DNA of 64,000 nucleotides. Source: Streptomyces sp. NBC_01233. GTDB taxonomy: Bacteria; Actinomycetota; Actinomycetes; Streptomycetales; Streptomycetaceae. The stretch is from positions 9,838,501-9,902,500 of the forward strand of contig NZ_CP108514.1 in NCBI RefSeq assembly GCF_035989305.1, read 5' to 3'. Under the pieces are notes generated by a model, which was given only the letters and a program-made list of their open reading frames with translations, did no database searches and was not told the origin of the DNA. Both the position numbers and the translations under genes were made by a program. Below are positions 51,384 through 60,760 of the stretch, piece by piece. Every line of letters starts with the position of its first letter. The stretch's first letter is position 1.

Positions 51384-53064
51384 CCTCGATCCACCGGCGT
51401 GGTTCGGAAGTGATCTTCTGGCGGGTTTCTGTGCCGGTTCCGGGTCGGTGCTTGTAGGTGGGCAGGTTGTAGCTGCTGGTCTGCCCAGCGTTTCCACGTG
51501 TTCGGTTCCGGTTGGGCCCTGGCGGGCGGGGGGTGGGCAGGGGCGGTTCGTGTCAGCCGGCTGGTCCGTGGACGGTGTCGAAGAGGTGTGTCCAGGCGTG
51601 CTGCCAGGGCCAGTTGTGCGGCAGGTGCAGGGTGACGCGCCGGGCGGAGCGGGCGGTCCGGGCCGGAACGTGGATCAAGTGGGTGCGGAGGGTGGCGGTG
51701 GTGGCCTTGGCGTGGAAGGCGGAGGTCAGAGCACCGGTGGCCCGCAGCAGGTTGTAGGTCATGGCCCACAGGGTCAGCCAGGCCGCGTTGGCGTGGAAGT
51801 GTCCGGACGGCAGGTGGGCCAGAGCTGCGGCTTTGCTGTCGGCGATGACCTGCTCGACGACGGCGTGGTGACGGTGTTCCCGCTCGGCCTGGAGCGTTCC
51901 GGCGGGGTTGTCAGTGAAGAACGGGTGGTAGCGCCAGACGGGGAACAGCTCGCCCTGGTCACCCACGACGGTGGGTTTGGCCAGGTCACGGACGCGGCGC
52001 ACGATCAGCCGGGCGGTGACCTGTTCCGCCTTCTTGCGGCCGGCGAAGGCGGTGTATGCGGGTATCTCGGCGACTTCGGCGCCGGAGATGAGCTCTCCGG
52101 TGTCGGGGTCGGGCACCGCGGTGGGATAGGTGATCTGCTGCCATGCCTGGTCGGGGATGCTGTGGATGGCCCGTTTGATGGAGGGGTTCATGCCGGTGGT
52201 GACCGAGAAGCGGGCCCCGGCCCGGCGGCAGGCGGCGATGACACCGGCGTTGTAGAACTGTGAATCCGCCCGCAGGATACGGGTCCCGGTGCAGCCGGCC
52301 TCCCGGGCGGCGGCCAGGGCTTCACTGACGAACTTGGGGGCGCCGCGGGCATCGGCCGCTTTGCCGCGGCGCATCCGCACCCCGGCGATCACCGGGCGGG
52401 AGTGCGGGGTGCAGATCGTGGCGAGCAGGGGGTGCAGGGTGCGTACGCCTTTGAACCGGCCGTACTCGGCGCCCTGCTTGGCCCGGCCGTAGACCCGTTT
52501 GTGGGTGGAGTCGACATCGATGAACGCCTTCTCGCCCGCGCCGGGCAGCAGCGGGGTATGCGCGGCCAGAGCGGCCAGGAACCTGCGGTGCACCGCGTGG
52601 AGCTGGAGTGCGTGACCGTGGGTGAACGCGCGCAGAAACGTGCCCAGCGTGGACGGCGCACGGACGCCTGCGAACAACACGGGCATCGCGCCGTGGCGCA
52701 GGACGTGAAGGTCATCGATGCTGTCCGCACCCGCGGCCATCCCGGCCACGATGCTGGTGACCTTGGCATCCGCCGCCGCACCCGCACCGTTCTTCGCCCC
52801 GGTCAGCTTCACCTTCTCCGCGGCCAGACGGGCAAGCCCGCACCGCTCGGCCAGGCGCATCACCGGGACCAGCCCGGCATGCGCGATCAGATTCCGGTCG
52901 TCGAACGCAGCGGAGACCGCCGCCGGAGTATGGGAAGCTTTCATCTACGAGGTGCCTTGCTGATTGTGCGTGCTGGAAGCGTCAGAACTCCCATCATCGC
53001 AGGTCAGCAGGCACCTCTCTTCGGTTCTCTGTCCACAGGACACAGGCCAGTCGGTGGATCGAGG
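51384..53064 (-). mobile_element. IS1380-family element
   Basis: Perfect 13-bp inverted ends CCTCGATCCACCG at 51384-51396 and 53052-53064, flanked by the 5-bp duplication CTTAG (51379-51383 and 53065-53069). It sits exactly between the ISAzo13 remnant and the broken IS701 element. Confidence 0.88.
51553..52944 (-). CDS. IS1380-family transposase
   Basis: A 463-residue DDE transposase. An N-terminal ring of helices (LIAHAGLVPVMRLAERCGLA) is followed by AFIDVDSTHKRVYGRAKQGA (first Asp), RILRADSQFYNAGVIAAC (second Asp) and HHAVVEQVIADSKAAALAHL (Glu). Typical family length with no break, so the element could be active. The transposase covers most of the element on the minus strand. Confidence 0.9.
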   Translation of the reverse strand: MKASHTPAAVSAAFDDRNLIAHAGLVPVMRLAERCGLARLAAEKVKLTGAKNGAGAAADAKVTSIVAGMAAGADSIDDLHVLRHGAMPVLFAGVRAPSTLGTFLRAFTHGHALQLHAVHRRFLAALAAHTPLLPGAGEKAFIDVDSTHKRVYGRAKQGAEYGRFKGVRTLHPLLATICTPHSRPVIAGVRMRRGKAADARGAPKFVSEALAAAREAGCTGTRILRADSQFYNAGVIAACRRAGARFSVTTGMNPSIKRAIHSIPDQAWQQITYPTAVPDPDTGELISGAEVAEIPAYTAFAGRKKAEQVTARLIVRRVRDLAKPTVVGDQGELFPVWRYHPFFTDNPAGTLQAEREHRHHAVVEQVIADSKAAALAHLPSGHFHANAAWLTLWAMTYNLLRATGALTSAFHAKATTATLRTHLIHVPARTARSARRVTLHLPHNWPWQHAWTHLFDTVHGPAG

Positions 53065-53069
53065 CTTAG

Positions 53070-54456
53070 TACTGCAACCGCATGTGGCGTGACGGTCGGT
53101 GAGGTTGCTCGTTGTTGTGACTGTGTGATGAATCGCTGACGGTTGAGCAGATCGAGTCGTGGTCCGAGGGTGTAGCGGGGTTGCATGCCCGGTTCGGGCA
53201 TCGTTTTGGCAGGTCGGAGCCACGTGATCGGGCTCTGGACTACATGACGGGCCTGCTTGCGCCGCTAGAGAAGAAGAACGGGTGGACGCTGGCCGAGCAG
53301 GTCGGCCAGCTCCGCCCGGACGGTGTGCAACGCCTGCTCAACCACTCCGAATGGGACGAGAACGCGGTCCGCGAAGATGTCCGGGACTTCGTCGTGGAGA
53401 CCATCGGCGCCAAGGATGGCGTGCTCATCGGGGACGACACCGGGTTCCTGAAGAAGGGCACCAGGTCAGCAGGGGTCCAGCGGCAGTATTCCGGCACCGC
53501 TGGCCGCACCGAGAACTGCCAGATCGGCACCTTCCTCGCCTACGCATCCGCCAAAGGGCGGGCGCTGATCGACCGGGAACTCTACGTCCCGAAGTCCTGG
53601 ACGGACGACCGCGACCGCTGCCGGGCAGCCGGGATCGACGACACCGTGCCGTTCGCCACGAAGATCGAGCACCTCAAGTGGATGCTGCAACGCGCCATCG
53701 ACGCGGCTGTTCCCTTCGCCTGGGTGACCGCGGACGAGGCATACGGGCAGGTCAAGCACTTCCGCGCCTGGCTGGAAGAACGCCAGGCCGCGTATGTGCT
53801 GGCCACCAAGGTCAACGACACCGTGATCACCGCCGACGGCCGGGACGCCCGCGTCGACGAGCTGATCGCGGCCCTGCCGAAGCAGGCATGGAAGCGGATC
53901 TCCGCCGGAGCAGGCGCCCACGGCCAGCGGATCTACCACTGGGCCCGCGTCGCGATCCGGCCCGCCTGGGAGGGCGGATCCGGGCACTGGGTGCTCGCCC
54001 GCCGCAATCTGTCCGACCCCACCGACATCGCCTACTACGTCTGCTATGGCCCCGTCACTTCCCGGCTGAAAGACCTGGTCAGGACCGCCGGAGCCAGGTG
54101 GGCGGTGGAGGAATGCTTCCAGACCGCGAAGGGTGAATGCGGGCTCGATCACTACCAGGTGCGGCTCTACCGGGCCTGGTACCGGCACATCACCCTGGCC
54201 ATGGCCGTCCTGGCCTACCTCACGGCCATCCGTGCCGCAGAAGCCGCAAAAGGGGCAGCGGAGATGACGAGCAAGACCTCATACCCCTCAGCGTCCCGGA
54301 GATCCGCCGGATGATCGGGCACGTCGTCGTCACGCCCCGCTGCCACAGCAACGAGCACCGTCTGCACTGGTCACGCTTCCGGCGCCGCAGCCAGGCCCGA
54401 GCCCGCCGCTGCCATTACCAACGCCGAGGCCACGACCCACACATGCGGTTGCAGTA
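53070..54456 (+). mobile_element. IS701-family element, degenerate copy
   Basis: Inverted ends TACTGCAACCGCATGTG at 53070-53086 and as complement at 54440-54456. CTAG follows the right end (54457-54460), while TTAG precedes the left, so the duplication differs by one base. The IS1380 element abuts the left end. Confidence 0.8.
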
Positions 54457-54460
54457 CTAG
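53121..54460 (+). pseudogene. IS701-family transposase, frameshifted
   Basis: The good coding frame begins around 53121 (DESLTVEQIESWSEGVAGLH) without a canonical start codon; TTG 53181 is the first listed start. VLIGDDTGFLKKGTRSAGVQ, FAWVTADEAYGQVKHFRAWL and ARWAVEECFQTAKGECGLDH are the catalytic blocks. At about 54260 the frame shifts, and DDEQDLIPLSVPEIRRMIGH continues in the next frame to 54460. Both ends of the gene are thus damaged. Confidence 0.82.
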
Positions 54461-55779
54461 GGGCGGGGGCTGTTCGTCAAGGCCCGTGAACGAGGCAGCG
54501 GAGCTGCTGTAGAAGAGGTTTGTCCTCCAAGACATCCTCACCACAGGAGCTCCGCTGTTGGAACAGGCTGCCATAACAAGGCCGGTCAAGGTAGCGGCCG
54601 GGGTGTTCGCGCCAGGGCATATCGGCGAGCTGACCCAGATCGTGCCGTTCGAGATGGTCGATGAGGTGCTGGCGCAGACCGGTGCGGTACAGCGCAGGGT
54701 CCGGCTGGTGCCGGCACGGGTCACGGTCTACGTCCTGCTGGCCGGAGCGCTGTTCACCGGGCTGGGCTACCGGCAGGTCTTCGACCGGCTGTGTGCCGGG
54801 CTGGCGGGCCTGGCACTGGCCCGGCCCAGCGGCAGCGCGTTACGACAGGCCCGCCAGCGGCTGGGACCAGCACCGATGAAAGCCTTGTTCGACCTGGTCA
54901 GGGGCCCTGCGGCCACGACCGCGGCAGCCGGGTGGTGGCGGGGTCTGAGGGTCGTCGCGGTCGACGGCACCCTGCTGTCGGTCCCGGACTGTCCGGCCAA
55001 CCTCGCGGTGTTCACCCGGCAGCGGCTCGGCAACGGGATCTCGGGCTACCCGCAACTGCGGCTGGCCGCGCTGGTGGCATGCGGGACCCGATCGGTGATC
55101 GGGGCCGTGTTCGGCCCGGCCGCCACCGGTGAGCTGGAGTACGCCCGCCGCCTGGCGGTGGATCTGCGGGCCGGGATGCTCCTGCTGGGCGACCGGAACT
55201 TCGCCTCCGCCGCACTGCTGAACCAGCTGGCCGCCACCGGCGCGGACCTGCTGGTTCGCTGCAAGTCCGGCCGGAACCTGCCACCGGTGGCCCGCTGCCG
55301 GGACGGCTCGACACTGGCCCGGCTCGGAGCGCTGACCGTGCGCGTCATCGACGCCGAGGTCAGCATCGTCACCTCCCGGGGCACCCGCACCGGCCACTAC
55401 CGGCTGCTGACCACCCTCACCGACCCGTTGACGCACCCGGCCGGTGAACTCGTCCGGCTCTACCACGAGCGCTGGGAGATCGAGACGGCATACGCGGAGC
55501 TGAAGTCCACGATCCTGGGCGGACACGTCCTGCGGGCCCGCACCCCGGCCGGTATCGAGCAGGAGGTCTGGGCACTCCTGACCGCCTACCAGGCGTTGCG
55601 GACCGCGATGACGGATGCCACCGACAGTGTCCCAGGCACCGATCCGGACCGGGCCGGCTTCACCACCGCCCTCGCCGCCGCACGCGACCAGCTCGTCCTG
55701 GCCGCCGGCATCTGAAGCTTCCCCTTGATCGTGGACACCTGGAGACTGGGATCTGAGGTTCCAGAGGAAGTAGTGCCAG

Positions 55780-56088
55780 GTGGGAAGCAAGTACACGAAG
55801 CGGTACTCGGACGAGTACAAGCGGGACGCGATCGAGCTCGTGCGGTCGTCGGGCCGGACGGTGACCGAGGTCGCCCGGGAACTCGGGATCAGCTCGGAGT
55901 CCCTGCGGGGCTGGGTGAAGAAGGCCCGGGCCGCCCAGGACAACGGATCGGGACCCGGCGCCGTGCGGGCCGCCGACGACCGGGACGAGGAACTGAAGCG
56001 GCTGCGGAAGCTGACCGTAGAGCAGGCGAAGACGATCGAGATCCTGAAAAAAGCGACCTCCTTCTTCGCGAAGGAGAGCGACCGGTGA
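55780..56088 (+). CDS. IS3-family orfA
   Basis: A 102-residue DNA-binding subunit. The helix-turn-helix is TVTEVARELGISSESLRGWV (residues about 27-46), followed by a leucine-zipper-like helix (ELKRLRKLTVEQAKTIEILK). GTG 55780 is used. A run of six A followed by G near its end (56046-56052) is a likely -1 slippage site producing the OrfAB transposase. orfB lies in the -1 frame. Confidence 0.88.
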   Translation: MGSKYTKRYSDEYKRDAIELVRSSGRTVTEVARELGISSESLRGWVKKARAAQDNGSGPGAVRAADDRDEELKRLRKLTVEQAKTIEILKKATSFFAKESDR

Positions 56089-56981
56089 GCACGATATGCC
56101 GGTTCATCCACGCGGAGAAGGCGAACTACACGATCGTGCTGCTGTGCACGGTGATGAAGACCGCCCGGTCCACGTACTACGCGTGGGTGGCCGGAGCCGA
56201 GGCCCGCGAAGCCAGGCGACGGGCGGATGAGACCCTGGCACACGAGATCACGGTGATCTACATCGCCTCCCGGCGGAACTACGGCGTCCCGCGCGTCACC
56301 GCCGAACTGCGCCGGCAGGGCCGGGTGGTCAACCGTAAGCGGGTGGCACGGGTCATGCGGGAGAACGGCATCGCCGGGAACAGCCGGCGCACCGGACGCC
56401 GCGGCCTGACCAAGGCCGACACCAAGGCCGCCCCGTCGCCGGACCTGATCGGCCGGGACTTCACCGCCATCCGTCCCGGAACGAAAATCGTCGGGGACAT
56501 CACCTACATCCCCACCGCCGAGGGCTGGCTCTACCTCGCCTCGTGGCTGGACCTGGCCACGCGCGAGGTGATCGGGTACTCGATGGCCGACCACCACCGC
56601 GCCGACCTCGTCGTCGACGCGCTGGACATGGCAGCCGCGCTGGGCCGCCTGGAACCCGGCTGTGTGATCCACAGTGACCGCGGATCGGAATACACCTCCG
56701 GTCAACTCCGCACAAAAATCAGCAAGTTGGGGCACCGGCAAAGTATGGGCCGGACCGGGAGCTGCTTCGATAACGCCGCCGCGGAGAGCTTCTGGGCCGT
56801 CCTGAAAGAAGAGATCGGCACCCGCTTCTGGCCCGACCGGGCCACCGCCCGCGCCGACATCTTCGACTTCATCGAGACCTTCTACAACAGACGCCGCCTA
56901 CGCAAGCACATCCACTGGGGCTACCTCACACCCCACGAAACCCGCCTGCGATACCGGCAAGACCAGGCCCTCGCAGCGTAA
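56085..56981 (+). CDS. IS3-family orfB (DDE integrase domain)
   Basis: A 298-residue catalytic part. GVPRVTAELRRQGRVVNRKR is the HTH_21-type block, KIVGDITYIPTAEGWLYLAS the first Asp, CVIHSDRGSEYTSGQL the second, and DNAAAESFWAVLKEEIGTRF the Glu. The GTG start 56085 overlaps the orfA stop; in IS3 elements the protein is mostly made as an OrfAB fusion by -1 frameshift. Confidence 0.9.
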   Translation: MSTICRFIHAEKANYTIVLLCTVMKTARSTYYAWVAGAEAREARRRADETLAHEITVIYIASRRNYGVPRVTAELRRQGRVVNRKRVARVMRENGIAGNSRRTGRRGLTKADTKAAPSPDLIGRDFTAIRPGTKIVGDITYIPTAEGWLYLASWLDLATREVIGYSMADHHRADLVVDALDMAAALGRLEPGCVIHSDRGSEYTSGQLRTKISKLGHRQSMGRTGSCFDNAAAESFWAVLKEEIGTRFWPDRATARADIFDFIETFYNRRRLRKHIHWGYLTPHETRLRYRQDQALAA

Positions 56982-57251
56982 CAACACCGTGTCCAAGATC
57001 ACGGGGAAACTTCAATCACCGCCGACACCGTGATCGACCTGGTCGGAGCCATCGGCCGCAACGTGCTGGCCCACATCCTGCCCGCCCGGCGGATCCGCAC
57101 CAAAGACCGCATCGTCAAACGCGCGATCTCCAAATACAACGCACGCGGACCCGCCATCGACCGGACCACCTACAAAGCAGCCATCAACATCACCATGCTC
57201 ACGAGCAGCACTTGACGCCCCGGCCCCGCCCTCAACTGAACGGCGTTGCCT

Positions 57252-57833
57252 CTAGCCCCCGGGTTGAGCTCCGACGGCCTGCCGGTAGGCCACGTGCCCG
57301 CCCAGCGCACCCGTGACGGCGACGGCCGCCAGGCCGCCCAGCGACCACAGTCTGCCCTTCACTGGGCGCCCGCGGAGCCGCGCCGTCAGGGAGACGGCGT
57401 AGCAGGCCACCGCGGCCACATTGGAGACCGCGTGGGCCAGTCCGACCCGGGCCTGCGCGGGCGGCAGGTCAGCCCAGTCCGCCCAGCCGGCCAGGGCTGC
57501 CGGCGCGATCCCGGCCAGCCCGACGCCCGTGAGGGTCGTCGCCGCACGCTGGGTCCCCGGAACCACGTCCAGCACGGCGGCCGACAGCCAGCAGCCGATC
57601 GGCACCTGCACCAGGACGGGATGCACCGGGTGGCCCAGTGGCCTGCCACGCAACAGATCCCGCATCCCGCCCAGGGGAAGCGACCGGATCCCCCGCTGGA
57701 GCAGCCTGATCACCGGATCGGCCACCGTTGTCCGTTCGAGCCGGTCCAGGGCCGTCAGCCAACCTGCCGATGCCGCATCGAGTGCCGAGGCCTGCCCGAC
57801 CGCCGTCGAGGTACCGGGGGTGTATGAGTTCAT
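57252..57833 (-). CDS. DUF2231 membrane protein
   Basis: A 193-residue protein. GHPVHPVLVQVPIGCWLSAA (residues about 68-87) is the DUF2231 signature, and four membrane helices follow (LTGVGLAGIAPAALAGWADW; VGLAHAVSNVAAVACYAVSL; LGGLAAVAVTGALGGHVAYR). A soluble N-terminal helix contains a leucine-rich stretch. The domain is found with heme or ferredoxin redox proteins in other bacteria, but its role is unknown. IS4 element C ends 20 bases beyond its stop. Confidence 0.85.
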   Translation of the reverse strand: MNSYTPGTSTAVGQASALDAASAGWLTALDRLERTTVADPVIRLLQRGIRSLPLGGMRDLLRGRPLGHPVHPVLVQVPIGCWLSAAVLDVVPGTQRAATTLTGVGLAGIAPAALAGWADWADLPPAQARVGLAHAVSNVAAVACYAVSLTARLRGRPVKGRLWSLGGLAAVAVTGALGGHVAYRQAVGAQPGG

Positions 57834-58022
57834 ACCCGACGCCTACCCGGCGGCACGCCTCCATCCCGCCACGGCCCCGACTGCACCCGAACGGAGTGCC
57901 TGCCAACGGCGGAGCCCGACCGGGCGTTGAGAATCCCGGCTGTCGGCCCGATGGACGGTTGATTACGGGGTAACCGCGCCACGAGGGCGTACGCATCGCA
58001 GGGGAGGCTCCGGAGGAGCAGC

Positions 58023-58127
58023 GTGGAGCAGATCGCCGAGGCCGACGCCCCCGCGCCCGTACCCGAGGAGACCATCGCCAGCGTCGAGGCCGACCTGGCC
58101 GAGATCAAGGAGAGAGCGCACCGATGA
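58023..58127 (+). CDS. 34-residue acidic peptide upstream of DUF3618-like gene
   Basis: GTG 58023 with GGAGGAG upstream reads VEQIAEADAPAPVPEETIAS then VEADLAEIKERAHR. Its TGA overlaps the next ATG (ATGA), so the two are co-translated. Acidic and helical, perhaps a coiled coil. It may also be the surviving tail of a longer gene, but the strong ribosome site argues for a real small protein. Confidence 0.55.
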   Translation: MEQIAEADAPAPVPEETIASVEADLAEIKERAHR

Positions 58128-58402
58128 CCGACGAACTCGGAACCAGTATCGGCACGCCCACCCCCGCGGAGCTGCGCGAGCAGGTCGACCGCGTACGGGA
58201 CCGGGCCGCTCAGGCATCCGGGCTCCTCGCCCGGGCCGTGCTTCGCGCGGGCCAGCTGACGGCGGAGAGGACACCCGACCCGGTCCTCCACAAGGCCGGC
58301 CGGGCCGCGAGGGCGGCGCGCGTCCATCGCACGCCCCTGCTTGCCGCGGGCGCGGTCCTGGCCGTCTTCGTGCTGGTGCGGCGCGGCCGCGGACGCCGAT
58401 GA
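58124..58402 (+). CDS. DUF3618-like small membrane protein
   Basis: A 92-residue protein. TPAELREQVDRVRDRAAQAS resembles the DUF3618 helix, and the end is a membrane helix with a basic tail (TPLLAAGAVLAVFVLVRRGRG). Cell-envelope proteins of this type often sit with phage-holin-like and stress genes in actinobacteria. Coupled to the peptide upstream. Function unknown. Confidence 0.68.
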   Translation: MTDELGTSIGTPTPAELREQVDRVRDRAAQASGLLARAVLRAGQLTAERTPDPVLHKAGRAARAARVHRTPLLAAGAVLAVFVLVRRGRGRR

Positions 58403-58447
58403 ATGCGTCCGAGACCTCGGCCCCGCAGGTCGCGGCCTCGACGCCCG

Positions 58448-58870
58448 TCAGCTGTCGGGCTCCGCTGCGGAGATCGCAGCGAGGGCCGACCCCGGGTCCT
58501 GTTCGACCGCGAGGTCGCCCAGCGTGACGACGCCGACGAGGTCACCCTCCTGCGTCTGCACGGGCAGGCGACGCAGCGCGTTCCGGCGCATGAGATCGAG
58601 GGCATGGTCGACCTTGTCGTCGGGGCGGACGGTGACCGGCGCACTGCTGAAGACGGCCTGCACGGTCGTCTCGCCGGGATCCCTGTTCCCGGCCATGGCG
58701 CGGACGACCAGATCCCGATCGGTCAGGATGCCGCACAGCCGGCCCCCGTCGACGACGAGCACGTCTCCGATGTCGGCGTCCCGCATCACCCGCGCCGCCT
58801 CCGCCAGTGAGGTCAGCTTTTCGACGGTCACCGGATTCTTGGTCATCACCTCGTGGACGCGTCGCGTCAT
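58448..58870 (-). CDS. CBS-domain pair protein
   Basis: A 140-residue protein made of two CBS motifs: VHEVMTKNPVTVEKLTSLAE to GILTDRDLVVRAMA, and VQAVFSSAPVTVRPDDKVDH to GVVTLGDLAVEQD. Stand-alone CBS pairs bind adenine nucleotides and act as energy or redox sensors. It lies 104 bases beyond the P450 on the same strand and may be the last gene of that operon. ATG 58870. Confidence 0.88.
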   Translation of the reverse strand: MTRRVHEVMTKNPVTVEKLTSLAEAARVMRDADIGDVLVVDGGRLCGILTDRDLVVRAMAGNRDPGETTVQAVFSSAPVTVRPDDKVDHALDLMRRNALRRLPVQTQEGDLVGVVTLGDLAVEQDPGSALAAISAAEPDS

Positions 58871-58974
58871 GACTCCTCCGACTGCTGGAAGTGACTCCTG
58901 TGGGGCGGCTACCCGCCCCGGCGCCGAGTAGGCCTCCGGGCCGGTCGGGTCGCGGGCAAAGGGCCCGGCCCGGC

Positions 58975-60279
58975 TCACGCCTGGGGCTGGAACCGCCGGG
59001 CGCCGTGGCTCCTCGGCTGGTGTGCGACTTCGATGACGAATCCGCTGCGGGGCCGGGGCGGGATCCGGCTCAGCGGGATGGCCAGGTCCTGCCGGGGTAC
59101 GGCGAAGTCCAGATCGGCCAGGGCCGGCGCAAGCGCGGCCAGCAGGGAAACGGTGATGTCCTCGCCGGGGCAGCGGTGGCCGGTGCGTGCGTCGCCGCCG
59201 CCCTGCGGGATGAGCGCGTCGCGGCCGGGCTCGTGACCGAGGAAGCGTTCGGGGTCGAAGTGGTAGGGCCGGTCCCACAGGTCCGGGTCGTGATGGTGCC
59301 CGTACACGTCGAGGAGGAGGTGGGTCCCGGCGGGGATCTCGTGACCGGTCAGGACGAGGTCGTGAACGGCGACAGCTCCGATGAAGGGCACGAACGGGTA
59401 GAAACGGCGGACCTCGTGGGCGAACGCGCGGGCCTGGACGCGGCCACCGGCACGCAGCTGGTCGCGCACACCGGGATAGCGGTGGAGGGCGTGGGAGGCG
59501 AAGACGGCGAACCACGTGATCGCGACGGTGGGGCGGATGATGTTCAACAGTTCGACGGCTGCCGTGTGCGGATCGAGCAGAGTGCCGTCCTCGTCGCGGT
59601 GGAGTGCGACCGCCTCCAGGGGGCTCCCCGCCACTGATGCGTGCCGGGACGGGGAGAAGACGCCGTCCGGGTGCGGTCCGAGTCTGCGGAGGTCGGCCAC
59701 GGCCGCCGCGAGGGCCTGCTCCTGGCGGTGCCGGGCGTGCCGGGCCCGTACGCGGCGGGGTCCGGCCGTGGCGAAGCCGTCGATCATGGCGACGCAGTCC
59801 TCGGCGACCTCCCGGGCCGCGTCGTCCGGGACCGGCAGACCCACCCAGTCGCAGACCGCCCGTGTGAGCAGCGTGGCCACCTCGTCGAAGAGGACCACCG
59901 TGCGCCCTTCCCAGGCCGTCACCGCTTCGCGCCAGTCGCGCTCGACGGTCTCGGCCAGGGTGCTGATGGAGCCCGGAGACATCAGCAGGGAGACGAAGAG
60001 CTCCTTGCGCACCCGGTGGGGCGGCCCGTCCAGGGTGTGGACCGCTCCCTTGCCGAAGAGGGTGTCGAGCACGTGTGAGGGGAGGGCACCGTGCCGCTGG
60101 ACGTGGCTCTCGTCGTAGAACAGGGCGACGGCCGCAGGCCCGTGCAGCAGTGCCGCGCGACGGCCGAACAGGTGGGTGGAGACCACGGGCGCACCATGGT
60201 GCGCCCGGCGCAGGTCGGGGGCCCACGCGTAGCCGTGGGTGAGCAGGGACAGGGTGCTGTCGGTCAACAGAACGGACAT
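58975..60279 (-). CDS. cytochrome P450, CYP152-like (fatty-acid peroxygenase type)
   Basis: A 434-residue P450. LFGKGAVHTLDGPPHRVRKE near the start, and IIRPTVAITWFAVFASHALH in the I helix, are hallmarks of CYP152. That family uses hydrogen peroxide to hydroxylate or decarboxylate fatty acids; its Arg-Pro replaces the acid-alcohol pair of normal P450s. EVRRFYPFVPF is the ExxR helix and GGGDARTGHRCPGE the heme loop with the Cys ligand. It needs no ferredoxin partner, and none is nearby. It starts 73 bases after the ADF-like gene, same strand. Confidence 0.9.
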   Translation of the reverse strand: MSVLLTDSTLSLLTHGYAWAPDLRRAHHGAPVVSTHLFGRRAALLHGPAAVALFYDESHVQRHGALPSHVLDTLFGKGAVHTLDGPPHRVRKELFVSLLMSPGSISTLAETVERDWREAVTAWEGRTVVLFDEVATLLTRAVCDWVGLPVPDDAAREVAEDCVAMIDGFATAGPRRVRARHARHRQEQALAAAVADLRRLGPHPDGVFSPSRHASVAGSPLEAVALHRDEDGTLLDPHTAAVELLNIIRPTVAITWFAVFASHALHRYPGVRDQLRAGGRVQARAFAHEVRRFYPFVPFIGAVAVHDLVLTGHEIPAGTHLLLDVYGHHHDPDLWDRPYHFDPERFLGHEPGRDALIPQGGGDARTGHRCPGEDITVSLLAALAPALADLDFAVPRQDLAIPLSRIPPRPRSGFVIEVAHQPRSHGARRFQPQA

Positions 60280-60352
60280 GATCTGCCCCTACGTGATCGG
60301 GGGACCGCGATCAGGAGCGATCGCCGGTCCCGGTTCCGGCCGCCGGTCCCCG

Positions 60353-60760
60353 TCAGACGGCCTGGGACGCGAGCTCGTTGTAGGCCAGGTCGGACACGTT
60401 CGTGGCCAGGACGGTGACCTGGATTCCGTCCAGGAGGCCCTGGAGGAGGCGATATGCGGAGGAGTACGCGAGCTTGTGCGCCGGCGGCGCTCCGTCGGGC
60501 ATCCAGAGGATCAGCACGAGGTCGTTCCTGCGGGACCCGTCCGGCGCGGCGAAGTGCAGGTCGTACACGACGAACCTGGGTTCGTCGGCCGGTAGCGACT
60601 CCAGCATCTCCTCGTGCGTGAAGTTCGCCTGGCTCTCGACGACCACCGTGTCCAAGGGCTCGTTCAGCCGGTAGACGACCGTGTTGATCTCGCGTCTGCC
60701 CTTCAGCTCCTGCAAGGCGCCCAGGCAGCTGTCGTCCACGGTGGTACTCCGGCTGCTCAC
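60353..60760 (-). CDS. ADF/cofilin-like protein (actin-depolymerising-factor homology domain)
   Basis: A 135-residue protein that follows yeast and plant ADF/cofilin from end to end. VDDSCLGALQELK (residues 8-20) is the first helix, LESLPADEPRFVVYDLHF (53-70) the core LP...R..VYD block, and LVLILWMPDGAPP (81-93) the W-PD-AP turn. HKLAYSSAYRLLQGLLDG (95-112) is the long actin-binding helix (SKMxYASSKDxLxxxLxG in cofilin), then VTVLATNVSDLAYNEL. Length is that of one ADF domain. GTG 60760 has GGGAG upstream and overlaps the stop of the 75-residue gene. In eukaryotes the family severs actin filaments; here the partner is unknown. Confidence 0.82.
   Translation of the reverse strand: MSSRSTTVDDSCLGALQELKGRREINTVVYRLNEPLDTVVVESQANFTHEEMLESLPADEPRFVVYDLHFAAPDGSRRNDLVLILWMPDGAPPAHKLAYSSAYRLLQGLLDGIQVTVLATNVSDLAYNELASQAV

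Larger units (their letters stand above)
55713..57014 (+). mobile_element. IS3-family element inserted in IS4 element C
   Basis: Ends TGAAGCTTCCCC (55713) and, as complement, TGAAGTTTCCCC (57014), with the 3-bp direct repeat ATC at 55710-55712 and 57015-57017. Two overlapping genes in the -1 arrangement. Complete and possibly active. Confidence 0.9.
54558..57215 (+). pseudogene. IS4-family transposase (element C), split by IS3
   Basis: First part 54558-55712: MEQAAITRPVKVAAGVFAPG, VVAVDGTLLSVPDC, MLLLGDRNFASAALL and YHERWEIETAYAELK (full IS4 signature). It ends RDQLVLAAGI at the IS3 border. The second part resumes at 57015 with ITADTVIDLVGAIGRNVLAH, then ARRIRTKDRIVKRAISKYNA, and ends at 57215. 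The joined protein of about 450 residues would be intact, so the IS3 insertion is recent. Confidence 0.9.
54461..57231 (+). mobile_element. IS4-family element C, holding an IS3 element
   Basis: Ends GGGCGGGGGC...GTCAAG (54461-54481) and an imperfect complement at 57211-57231. The transposase is split at 55712 by an IS3 element with a 3-bp duplication. It follows directly after the CTAG of the IS701 element. Confidence 0.75.

Noticed and set aside
34400..57231. Integrative conjugative element or prophage
   Set aside because: No integrase, relaxase, tra, structural or packaging genes were seen; only insertion sequences and host genes.
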